Assembly: GCA_039799445.1 (NCBI GenBank)
Contig: JBDLSO010000012.1
Coordinates: 1 to 13,084, forward strand
DNA: 13,084 nt
Origin: JBDLSO01 sp039799445
GTDB lineage: Bacteria; Patescibacteriota; Minisyncoccia; Phycocordibacterales; UBA5272
Direction of reading: 5' to 3'
This document shows positions 5,789 to 12,723 of this stretch, one piece after another. A program made the translations under genes and the position numbers. Each line of letters begins with the position of its first letter. The first letter of the stretch is position 1. A model generated the notes under the pieces. It saw nothing but the letters and a program-made list of their open reading frames with translations, was not told the origin of the DNA and made no database searches.

Positions 5789-8527
5789 ATGTCAGTAGAA
5801 CATTTTGCACAGACAACACAAGAACCATTTAAAACTCCCGAAGAAGAGATTGCATATTTGCGTGCCCAAATCAAAGAAAAAGAAGCACATTTAGAAAATA
5901 AAAATACATATCAAGATAGAGCTGAAACAATAAAAGAAGTTGTTGCAGAATACAGTAAAAAAGAAGCATTTCAAATACTACATCAGTCACATCCGTATAT
6001 TGCAGAAGTAGAAGCGGGTATCAGCTTACCCCTACGTCCCGAAAAAGATGACGACAAAATGGCTGAACTGCTCGGTATTATGGCAGAAGGCGGTGTCAAA
6101 AAGGCACTCACAGTGCTTGCTGCAATGCAGAATCCACACCTTGAAGATGATTTTCATAGATTCCTTGTACAGTACTTGGTTGCAGGACTCGCAGTGAATG
6201 ATTTGTCAAAAGACAAAGAGTTTTTCAAGAGTATTAATATGATTTTGTACGAAGTTGTACTGCCAGAGAATGAAGGAGAAAAAGAAAAAAGTTTCAAAGA
6301 AGAAGCTGCATTGATGGAGCAACTTTACGCATCACTCTCCTCGTTTGCAGAAGGCAAGAACAACGAGGCTCGTAACTATTTCTCACTTGAAATAGGTCTT
6401 CCAAATGGTAGCAATGAAGTAGTATTCTATGCGTCGGTACCACGTGTATTCAAAGATATATTTGAGAAACAAATCAGCTCATTGTATCCAAAAGCAAGAC
6501 TTCTTGAAAAGAAAGATGACTACAATATATTCAACGAAGACGGTGCGTCTATCGGTGTATATGCGAGGCCGAAAACAACAGCAGCACTACCTATCAAGCT
6601 ATACAGTGAGTTTGAAAAAAATCCAATCACCCTCATACTCAACACATTTGATAAATTAAAACAGCATGGAGAAGGTGCAGCAATACAAGTGCTTGTGATG
6701 CCGCGTGGTGATATATATACCAAAAAGTTTGGCGAGACACTTGATAGTTTGAAGAAAGGTAAAAAATTAAAAGAGATAAGTTCTGAAAATATAGATATCA
6801 GTGGAATATCCAAGACAGCAGTTTCATTTTTTACTGGCAACAAGCCAAGCGAAGAGAAAAAGACCAGCTCATACGTCGACGAAGATGCAACAACAAAAGT
6901 AAGTGAGAAGATAGCAAGTACTATATTTGATACCAATATTCGCATTGTTGTCTCTGCCGAGAATACAGAGCGCGCACAAATGATGCGCCGCGAAATAGAA
7001 AGTGCATTCAAACAATTCGATGAACCAAAAGGCAATCATATTGTCTTTGAAGAAGTGCATACCAAAAAGAAAATAGAATTTCTGCGTGACTTTTCATATA
7101 GACGTTTTGATACAGCGCAGTCGTATCCACTCAATACAAAAGAGCTCACCAGTCTGTATCACTTCCCAAGTGGTATCGCAGACTTTGCACAACTCAAACA
7201 ATCTCAAAATCAATCCGCCCCTGCTCCACTTGATTTGCCTACTGTGGGCACACTCTTGGGTATAAACAAGTATAGACATCTTGAAACTCCAGTGTATATA
7301 GGAAAAGAAGACCGTGTGCGTCACTTTTATGTAGTCGGACAAACGGGTACCGGAAAGACAAGTATACTGAAGAACATGATTATCCAAGATATCAAAGCGG
7401 GGCACGGTTGCTGCTTCATCGACCCGCACGGTAGCGACATTGACGATATACTTGCAAGTATACCCCCAGAGCGAGTAGATGACGTTATATACTTTGATCC
7501 GAGCAATACCGAACGCGTGATGGGGCTCAACATGCTTGAATTTGATCCGCGTTTTCCAGAACAGAAATCAAATGTAGTCGATGAGCTCTTTGGTATATTC
7601 AATAAGCTTTTTGATATGAAAACATCTGGCGGGCCTGCATTTGAACAGTATTTCCGTAATGCTGCTTTTACGGTAATGGCGCATCCAGAAAGTGGCAATA
7701 CTCTGATGGAGATTGGACGTGTGATGAGTGACAAGAAATTCAGAGATGCCAAACTAGAACATGTCACCAACCCACTGATCAAACAGTTCTGGGCAAATGC
7801 AGAGAAGACTACAGGTGAAGCAGGACTATCTAACTTCGTGCCATATATCACTAACAAGTTCGACGTGTTCTTGTCGAATGACTATATGCGTCCGATTGTC
7901 ACACAAGAAAAGTCGTCGTTTAATTTTCGCGATATTATGGATGGCAAGAAAATATTCCTTGCCAACCTCGCCAAGGGTAGACTTGGCGATATCAACTCAT
8001 CCCTGCTCGGACTTATCATAGTAGGCAAGATCACTATGGCTGCGCTTTCGCGTGTAGATGCTGCGGCAGACAAGCGACCAGATTTCTATCTTTATATTGA
8101 TGAGTTTCAAAACTTTACTACACCAAGTATCACTACTATTTTGTCTGAAGCGAGAAAATATCGCTTGTCGCTCAATATTGCTCATCAATACATAGGACAA
8201 TTGCCAGATGATATCAAAGGTGCCATATTCGGAAATGTCGGTTCTATGGCAGTCTTCCGAGTTGGTGTCGAAGATGCTGAGTTTCTGTCTAAGTATTTCA
8301 ATCCACCATTCACCGCTCACGATATAGTCAAACTTGAAAACTTTAATGCATATATCAAAATGCTCTCAGGCGGCAATCCACAAAAGCCATTCAATATAGC
8401 TACTGTATCACCAGAAAAAGGGGATAGTAGTATGGCACAAGGACTCAAAGACCTATCCGCACTCAAATTCGGTAGACCTCGCGCGGAATTAGAGGCTGCT
8501 TTACTTAAAAAGTACGATATGTTGTAG
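5789..8527 (+). CDS. VirB4/TraG-like P-loop ATPase of a type IV secretion or conjugation-like system
   Basis: The 912-residue protein combines a long N-terminal region with a C-terminal RecA-like motor. Residues 1-60 are highly charged and probably coiled-coil. Residues 200-345 (EVVFYASVPRVFKDIFEKQI and on) resemble the N-terminal part of type IV secretion and HerA-like ATPases. Walker A is GQTGTGKT (517-524), followed by FIDPHGSD (543-550), with Walker B FYLYIDEF (766-773) and an HQYIGQL segment (799-805). FIDPHGSD and YIDEFQNF are typical of VirD4/TraG/TraD and VirB4 relatives. No transmembrane helix is evident, so membrane attachment would come from the two preceding proteins. The family moves DNA or protein, or powers pilus assembly. 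No relaxase, pilin or other secretion gene is in the window. It is third in the operon with a four-base gap and stops at TAG. The exact subfamily is uncertain. Confidence 0.88.
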   Translation: MSVEHFAQTTQEPFKTPEEEIAYLRAQIKEKEAHLENKNTYQDRAETIKEVVAEYSKKEAFQILHQSHPYIAEVEAGISLPLRPEKDDDKMAELLGIMAEGGVKKALTVLAAMQNPHLEDDFHRFLVQYLVAGLAVNDLSKDKEFFKSINMILYEVVLPENEGEKEKSFKEEAALMEQLYASLSSFAEGKNNEARNYFSLEIGLPNGSNEVVFYASVPRVFKDIFEKQISSLYPKARLLEKKDDYNIFNEDGASIGVYARPKTTAALPIKLYSEFEKNPITLILNTFDKLKQHGEGAAIQVLVMPRGDIYTKKFGETLDSLKKGKKLKEISSENIDISGISKTAVSFFTGNKPSEEKKTSSYVDEDATTKVSEKIASTIFDTNIRIVVSAENTERAQMMRREIESAFKQFDEPKGNHIVFEEVHTKKKIEFLRDFSYRRFDTAQSYPLNTKELTSLYHFPSGIADFAQLKQSQNQSAPAPLDLPTVGTLLGINKYRHLETPVYIGKEDRVRHFYVVGQTGTGKTSILKNMIIQDIKAGHGCCFIDPHGSDIDDILASIPPERVDDVIYFDPSNTERVMGLNMLEFDPRFPEQKSNVVDELFGIFNKLFDMKTSGGPAFEQYFRNAAFTVMAHPESGNTLMEIGRVMSDKKFRDAKLEHVTNPLIKQFWANAEKTTGEAGLSNFVPYITNKFDVFLSNDYMRPIVTQEKSSFNFRDIMDGKKIFLANLAKGRLGDINSSLLGLIIVGKITMAALSRVDAAADKRPDFYLYIDEFQNFTTPSITTILSEARKYRLSLNIAHQYIGQLPDDIKGAIFGNVGSMAVFRVGVEDAEFLSKYFNPPFTAHDIVKLENFNAYIKMLSGGNPQKPFNIATVSPEKGDSSMAQGLKDLSALKFGRPRAELEAALLKKYDML

Positions 8528-8550
8528 TTCTTTCGAAATATACTATTTTT

Positions 8551-8564
8551 TGATATACTATACT
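8551..8564 (+). promoter_or_regulatory. Probable ndk promoter
   Basis: The extended -10 TGATATACT (8551-8559) overlaps a second TATACT (8559-8564). No -35 is convincing. Transcription would begin near 8566-8571, giving a leader of about 20-25 bases that has no Shine-Dalgarno. It sits in the 63-base gap after the ATPase gene, in which I see no terminator. Confidence 0.45.
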
Positions 8565-8590
8565 TATTATAGAATAATACACAACACATA

Positions 8591-9202
8591 ATGCATATGC
8601 ACCCACGAAAAGAAAGAACATTAGTACTCCTCAAACCAGACGCATTACAACGGTCACTTATCGGAGAAATCCTCGGACGTTTCGAAAGAGTCGGACTGAA
8701 AATAGTTGCTATGAAGTTCGTACGTGCTACAACTGACCAATGTTGGGCACATTATCACAAAGAAGAAGAGTGGTTCCTACGAAAAGGCAAAGGTATCGCA
8801 GAAAATCGCGTGAGCCTTGGACTCCCTGTAGATAAGCCAGAGATAGAATACGGACGAGATATTATCAAAGCGGTTGTAGAATTCATGACCGCAGCACCGA
8901 TAGTAGCCCTCGTTCTTGAAGGAAATCAGTCTGTAGCTGTGGTGAAGAAACTTGTCGGCGGTACCGAACCAACAACATCTGACGTTGGTACTATACGTGG
9001 TGACTATACACTCGATTCATATTATCTGTGTGATGTAGACGGTTCACGTGGTATGCGCAACCTTGTACACTGCACAGATGGTGATCAAGCAGAAGCACAG
9101 CGTGAGATAGACATTTGGTTCAAGCCAGAAGAACTCCTTGAATATCGTTTAGTTCAAGACACTATCTTATATGATGTGAACCTCGATGGCTTGATGGAAT
9201 AA
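8591..9202 (+). CDS. ndk: Nucleoside diphosphate kinase with two insertions
   Basis: The enzyme transfers the gamma phosphate between nucleoside triphosphates and diphosphates through a phosphohistidine. It opens with RTLVLLKPDALQR (9-21; K15 of the KPD motif) and contains VEFMTAAPIVALVLEG (96-111), GTIRGDY (133-139) and the catalytic NLVHCTD with H160 (157-163). At 203 residues it is much longer than the usual 130-150. There is an extra 20-30 residues around 57-92, in the region of the Kpn loop, and about ten more at 141-155 (around SYYLCDVDGSRGM) just before the catalytic histidine. There is also a longer C-terminus. Two ATGs (8591 and 8597) could start the gene without affecting the domain. 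The next gene follows one base after the stop, so they are co-transcribed. Confidence 0.93.
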   Translation: MHMHPRKERTLVLLKPDALQRSLIGEILGRFERVGLKIVAMKFVRATTDQCWAHYHKEEEWFLRKGKGIAENRVSLGLPVDKPEIEYGRDIIKAVVEFMTAAPIVALVLEGNQSVAVVKKLVGGTEPTTSDVGTIRGDYTLDSYYLCDVDGSRGMRNLVHCTDGDQAEAQREIDIWFKPEELLEYRLVQDTILYDVNLDGLME

Positions 9203-9203
9203 T

Positions 9204-9728
9204 ATGCAAAAACAAAAAGAATCATTGATAGATAATATAGGTAAGTTGCTATACTTTGCGAGAGGCACTATGGCTATATTCTATATCGGGCTCGTATGGA
9301 TTATATTTGTACTGATATATAAGTTTGTATTCATTACTGTTGACCTCACATACACAACCCTAGCGTCACAAATAGACAAGACTGGACTTATGATCAAAGT
9401 ACTCGAAGTAGTAGATCTTGTCATGGTTAGCCAGCTTGTTTGGGTAGTGGCACTTGCTGGTTTTAGTTTATTTGTATCGTCTGAGTATTTTGATTCAAAT
9501 GAAAAGAAAAAACCAGAATGGCTTGATCATGTAGACACATATAGTCTCAAATTAAAGCTTGCATTCTCTATCATTTCTATTTCGGGTGTGCATGCACTGC
9601 GGGTCTATTTGGAGAATGCTGCAGTCACAAAAGAGGTGATATATGCAGCATTGGTGCATCTTGTTTTTGTACTCTCAGCCATTGGCATTGCTATTTCAAT
9701 GCGAATGGTGAGACAAAAGGAGCAATAA
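9204..9728 (+). CDS. UPF0114 (YqhA-like) integral membrane protein
   Basis: The 174-residue protein belongs to the UPF0114 family, whose E. coli member is YqhA; its function is unknown. The diagnostic block is EWLDHVDTYSLKLKLAFSI followed by ISISGVHALRVYLENA (residues 105-139), which follows the same pattern as the family's conserved Trp-Leu, Asp, Ser-Leu-Lys and His-Leu-Leu-Arg-Val residues. Four hydrophobic helices are visible at about 23-45, 65-91, 118-136 and 143-165. It starts one base after the ndk stop codon with no Shine-Dalgarno, so translation is probably coupled to ndk. No functional link between the two is known. The C-terminus is short and basic. The next element downstream is the strong promoter of the ncRNA, six bases after the stop. 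Confidence 0.85.
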   Translation: MQKQKESLIDNIGKLLYFARGTMAIFYIGLVWIIFVLIYKFVFITVDLTYTTLASQIDKTGLMIKVLEVVDLVMVSQLVWVVALAGFSLFVSSEYFDSNEKKKPEWLDHVDTYSLKLKLAFSIISISGVHALRVYLENAAVTKEVIYAALVHLVFVLSAIGIAISMRMVRQKEQ

Positions 9729-9733
9729 CTCTT

Positions 9734-9762
9734 TGGACAGAATATATATAAACTGCTATACT
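9734..9762 (+). promoter_or_regulatory. Strong promoter of the 9770 ncRNA
   Basis: TGGACA (9734-9739, five of six to the -35 consensus), 17 bases of spacer, and an extended -10 TGCTATACT (9754-9762) make this the best promoter in the window. The expected start is at about 9769-9770. No open reading frame follows before a terminator at 9896, so the product should be an RNA. Confidence 0.78.
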
Positions 9763-9769
9763 TATACAT

Positions 9770-9894
9770 AGGGTTATGTACATATTATTCTGATTAACTA
9801 TTATCCAGGGAGTTCGATTGTGACTAGCGCGCGTGCGCGTTGGCTCAGAACACCCATCTTGTTATACACGAAAGGGTAATATACTACATAACTC
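9770..9894 (+). ncRNA. Rod-shaped non-coding RNA, candidate 6S RNA
   Basis: The transcript folds into one long rod. The closing stem is 9771-9780 with 9885-9894 (GGGTTATGTA/TACATAACTC) and, after a small bulge, 9782-9790 with 9874-9882. An almost symmetric open bubble follows (9791-9807 opposite 9856-9873, 17 and 18 bases). Next is GGGAGTTC/GAACACCC (9808-9815 with 9848-9855, one A-A mismatch). A smaller internal loop leads to an apical CTAGCGCG/CGCGTTGG hairpin (9824-9831 with 9836-9843). A long closing stem, large central bubble and interrupted apical arm are the known architecture of 6S RNA, which mimics an open promoter and sequesters RNA polymerase. With the terminator the primary transcript is about 155 bases. 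The fold was done by hand, and identity as 6S (ssrS) is inference. Confidence 0.6.
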
Positions 9895-9895
9895 T

Positions 9896-9928
9896 ACATA
9901 AAAAACGCTCACCGAGCGTTTTTTATGT
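9896..9928 (+). terminator. Terminator of the 9770 ncRNA
   Basis: ACATAAAAAACGCTC (9896-9910) pairs perfectly with GAGCGTTTTTTATGT (9914-9928) around a three-base loop. The A6/T6 tracts flank a GC core, so it can act on both strands. It begins two bases after the closing stem of the RNA. Confidence 0.88.
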
Positions 9929-9982
9929 TGGCAGCGATTGTTCTAATGGGGGAACTAAAAACTATCAACTCAAAACGACCCA

Positions 9983-9991
9983 TGCTATACT
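9983..9991 (+). promoter_or_regulatory. Extended -10 promoter of the beta-CASP gene, probably leaderless
   Basis: TGCTATACT (9983-9991) is an extended -10 box identical to that of the ncRNA promoter at 9754. Six bases separate it from the A of ATG 9998. No good -35 is seen, which is common for extended -10 promoters. The message should start on the start codon. Confidence 0.65.
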
Positions 9992-9997
9992 ATAAAT

Positions 9998-11380
9998 ATG
10001 TCCAAAAAACTTACCATTCATTTTGCACTCGGAGCTCGAACTGTGACAGGCTCCAATTTTCTCATTAGTAGTAACAATAGAAAAATATTAGTCGACTGCG
10101 GACTTCTCCAAGGAGAGAAAATGGCAGACGAGATAAACGCTGAAGATTTTCCTTATAATCCAGGAGAGGTAGATGCACTCTTTGTGACACATGCTCATAT
10201 GGATCACGTAGGACGCATTCCAAAGCTCGTACGCGACGGTTTCAAGGGTCCAATATATTCAACGAACGCTACCAAGGATCTCGCAGCGCTCATGCTCGAT
10301 GACGCACTGCATCTACTCACTCATGAAGCAGAGAGAGAACAAACAGAACCCTTATACGAATTAGCAGATGTGAAACACACAATGGCGATGTGGCATGGAT
10401 TTGAATATCACAAACCAATACACATAGACAAAGATACCGAAGAAGAAATACAAGTTATACTACGTGACGCTGGACATGTGCTCGGCTCTTCGATGATAGA
10501 AATAACCTACAATGGAAAGAAGGTAGTGTTCACTGGTGATCTAGGAAATAGTCCGGCACCGATATTGCGTGACACAGAAGTATTGTCCGACATAGACTAC
10601 TTGATTATGGAAAGTGTGTATGGAGACAGGAATCACGAATCACATGCGGAGCGCGACGAGAAGCTACGACGCATCATTACCGAGTCAGTAGAGCGTGGGG
10701 GTACCCTCATCATACCTGCTTTTTCACTTGAACGTACTCAGGATTTACTCTTTGAAATCAACACCATGGTAGAGAAGAAATTAATACCTCGAGTACCAAT
10801 ATATCTGGACTCGCCACTAGCTATCAAAATCACTGAGGTATACAAAAAGTATGAGTATCTTTTTAACCACGATACACAATCGATTATCAAAAGCGGTGAT
10901 GATATATTCAAATTTCCAGGACTTATCATGACGCCCGAGACCGAAGAGTCCAAAGCAATCAATTACACACAAGGCCCCAAAATAGTAATGGCGGGTAGTG
11001 GTATGATGAATGGTGGTCGCATTATACATCATGCTAGAAATTATCTTGGTGACGAGAAAAATACTATATTGTTGGTGGGCTATCAAGCTATTGGTACACC
11101 AGGGAGATTTATCGATGAGGGTGCGAGCCAAGTCAGTCTGTTCGGTGTTACTGTACCGATTAAAGCAAAAGTAGAAAAGATTTTTGGCTACTCTGCTCAC
11201 AAAGACTCAGACCATTTGGCACAAATGGTAGAAAATATAGCAAGCTCAGTCAAGCACGTCTATGTCGTGCTCGGTGAACCCAAAGCTTCTTTTTTCCTTG
11301 CTCAGAAAATAAGCGATCACTATGGTGTACAAGTGAGTGTACCAGAGAAAGGCGAGAGTGTGGAGCTTGATATGGGGTAG
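9998..11380 (+). CDS. Beta-CASP metallo-beta-lactamase RNase (CPSF/Ysh1-type)
   Basis: The 460-residue protein is an MBL-fold hydrolase of the beta-CASP group, zinc enzymes that cut or trim RNA. The metal motifs are all present: THAHMDH (64-70), DAGH with H160, and TGDLG with D181. The beta-CASP motifs follow: ESVYGD (205-210), the MAGSGMMNGGR segment (331-341) with H345 just after, and GYSAH with H401. The GTPGR and GEPKASFF stretches fit the RNA-specificity domain. Length and motif order match the bacterial/archaeal CPSF-like subfamily rather than RNase J, whose C-terminal domain is missing. It has its own leaderless promoter and sits right after the 6S-like RNA gene, but nothing shows that it acts on that RNA. 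It stops at TAG; the exact substrate is unknown. Confidence 0.92.
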   Translation: MSKKLTIHFALGARTVTGSNFLISSNNRKILVDCGLLQGEKMADEINAEDFPYNPGEVDALFVTHAHMDHVGRIPKLVRDGFKGPIYSTNATKDLAALMLDDALHLLTHEAEREQTEPLYELADVKHTMAMWHGFEYHKPIHIDKDTEEEIQVILRDAGHVLGSSMIEITYNGKKVVFTGDLGNSPAPILRDTEVLSDIDYLIMESVYGDRNHESHAERDEKLRRIITESVERGGTLIIPAFSLERTQDLLFEINTMVEKKLIPRVPIYLDSPLAIKITEVYKKYEYLFNHDTQSIIKSGDDIFKFPGLIMTPETEESKAINYTQGPKIVMAGSGMMNGGRIIHHARNYLGDEKNTILLVGYQAIGTPGRFIDEGASQVSLFGVTVPIKAKVEKIFGYSAHKDSDHLAQMVENIASSVKHVYVVLGEPKASFFLAQKISDHYGVQVSVPEKGESVELDMG

Positions 11381-11426
11381 GCGATTTAGTGAAATCGCAT
11401 CGACAAGACGTCAACCAAGCGTCGAT
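11381..11426. other. Two small hairpins after the beta-CASP gene
   Basis: GCGATTT/AAATCGC (11381-11387 with 11392-11398) starts directly after the TAG stop. ATCGAC/GTCGAT (11399-11404 with 11421-11426) follows at once. Neither has a T-tract, so they are not clear intrinsic terminators. They may protect the 3' end or be part of read-through into the next gene. Confidence 0.4.
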
Positions 11427-11431
11427 AATAG

Positions 11432-11466
11432 AGAATATTGAATATAGAATTTTGAATTAAGAAGTA
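11432..11466. repeat. Heptad repeat array, NGAATNT type (copy 3)
   Basis: Units start at 11432, 11439, 11446, 11453 and 11460. The first four are NGAAT(A/T)(T/A); the fifth is degenerate. It ends six bases before ATG 11472, so it is the 5' region of that gene. The contained TAGAAT (11445-11450) could be its -10 box, with a leader of about 15 bases. It is the longest of the three related arrays. Confidence 0.55.
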
Positions 11467-11471
11467 TAGAT

Positions 11472-12683
11472 ATGAATTTCAACAAAGCACCAGAACTAAT
11501 ACCACAACAGGAGTCACACACAGAAGAACCGAGCTTATTGCAAAAAATGGGTGAATTATCTCCTCAAATAGTGAGTTTCTTGGCAGTACTGAGTGCATCA
11601 AATGCAGCATTCGCTGCTGACCTCGAAGCCAATACAGTACAACAAAGAGTACAAAATGCGCTAGTTTCAACTGAGAGTAATATAGATACAAGATTAGAAA
11701 TATCCACAGAAGTAGATTCTGTAACAAGAGAACGCTTCGGTGTTTCAATCTATGACGTTTGTGAGCAAACGGGATGTGGTGTAAATGTGGTTCGGCCAAG
11801 TACAAACGGTAAATACATAATACACATGGGGCAATCTCACGAAAGACCACCATCTGAAGTGCTTACGGGAGGATTCGAATATAAAATTTTAGAATCACAA
11901 GAAATTATTTATAATACATTGCTAGCGCTTAATAATCCAACAGTTATTGAAGAGGGTTTTACTAATGCGGATGATCGAGTGATACCAAAAACAATCGAAG
12001 AAGCAAGAGGTGAGTTATTTGTAAGAGAACAAATAATAAATTCTCAAAAGTTCGGAGTAAAGGAATTTCAAAATTATATTATACATCGATTTAATCTCAC
12101 CGAAGAACCATTAATGGATACAACATATACATTGCCAGAAGATATGCAGACTCTGTTAAGCTTAACAGAACAAGCTTCGCAGCAAGAACTCAATTCCATC
12201 AATGATTCAAATGTTAGCCGCATAATAAACAGACTCTCACTGCGTATAGAAGATGGTGAGGTCAAAAAAAACGAACAAAATAAGTTTACATACAAGCTTC
12301 CATTTAGTGACAATATTGATCAATCAACTTTGTTTGCGATTGGTGCAATATATAAGTTACAAATAGACGGAAAACAAATGACTGTCCTTCCTGGTGAAAC
12401 AGATGAACTAAATGATGCAGCCAGCAGCGCACTAGCTAGAGGGGACAGTATGGGTTTTGAAAATGCGCAAGAAGCTAGGGATAATTATGCTGTAGCAGCA
12501 GCAGTAAAAACAGGGGACAGTGCAACAATTATAGTGTATGGTTCAAATCACAAATTAAATAATAATTTAGAACAAAATAGCGCTTCTGGCTATGGTGTTA
12601 TAGAAATACAAACAAACATTCAGTCAAGAATAGTTATACTAGACCAAAACGGTGTTGAGCTAGGAACCGTAGAAGAGAAATAA
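11472..12683 (+). CDS. Exported putative hydrolase, divergent TraB/ChaN/EreA-like
   Basis: The 403-residue protein has a polar 30-residue N-terminus, a moderately hydrophobic stretch (33-48) and ALA-type residues ending NAAFAA-DL, consistent with Sec export and cleavage near residue 49. I do not recognise it outright. However, IHMGQSH (117-123), VIEEG (158-162), a GAIYKLQIDGKQMTVLPGETDEL block (291-313), EARDNYA (334-340) and IIVYGSNH (353-360) occur in the order seen in the TraB/Tiki/ChaN/erythromycin-esterase-like group. That group has two GxxH motifs, a conserved Glu and an ERDxxMA-type helix. Members are metal-dependent peptidases or hydrolases, or bind haem (ChaN). Conserved residues would be H123, E160/E161, R336 and H360. 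The product would act outside the cell or on the surface. It converges on rplT across a shared terminator. Confidence 0.7.
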   Translation: MNFNKAPELIPQQESHTEEPSLLQKMGELSPQIVSFLAVLSASNAAFAADLEANTVQQRVQNALVSTESNIDTRLEISTEVDSVTRERFGVSIYDVCEQTGCGVNVVRPSTNGKYIIHMGQSHERPPSEVLTGGFEYKILESQEIIYNTLLALNNPTVIEEGFTNADDRVIPKTIEEARGELFVREQIINSQKFGVKEFQNYIIHRFNLTEEPLMDTTYTLPEDMQTLLSLTEQASQQELNSINDSNVSRIINRLSLRIEDGEVKKNEQNKFTYKLPFSDNIDQSTLFAIGAIYKLQIDGKQMTVLPGETDELNDAASSALARGDSMGFENAQEARDNYAVAAAVKTGDSATIIVYGSNHKLNNNLEQNSASGYGVIEIQTNIQSRIVILDQNGVELGTVEEK

Positions 12684-12716
12684 CATAAAACCACTCTTTC
12701 GAGTGGTTTTATGTTA
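12681..12716. terminator. Bidirectional terminator between the exported protein gene and rplT
   Basis: TAACATAAAACCACTC (12681-12696) pairs perfectly with GAGTGGTTTTATGTTA (12701-12716) around a four-base loop. The left arm begins exactly at the TAA of the 11472 gene. The A4/T4 flanks and convergent genes on either side (rplT ends at 12724 on the minus strand) make it a shared terminator. Confidence 0.85.
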
Positions 12717-12723
12717 AGTAGAG

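Noticed and set aside
7327..7857. Minus-strand open frame opposite the ATPase motor domain
   Set aside because: It is a frame shadow of the Walker A region, low-complexity Ser/Pro rich, with no promoter or recognisable domain.
9247..9255. Extended -10 TGCTATACT inside the UPF0114 gene
   Set aside because: It matches the promoter motif but lies within a well-supported coding region, with no gene or RNA start following at the right distance.
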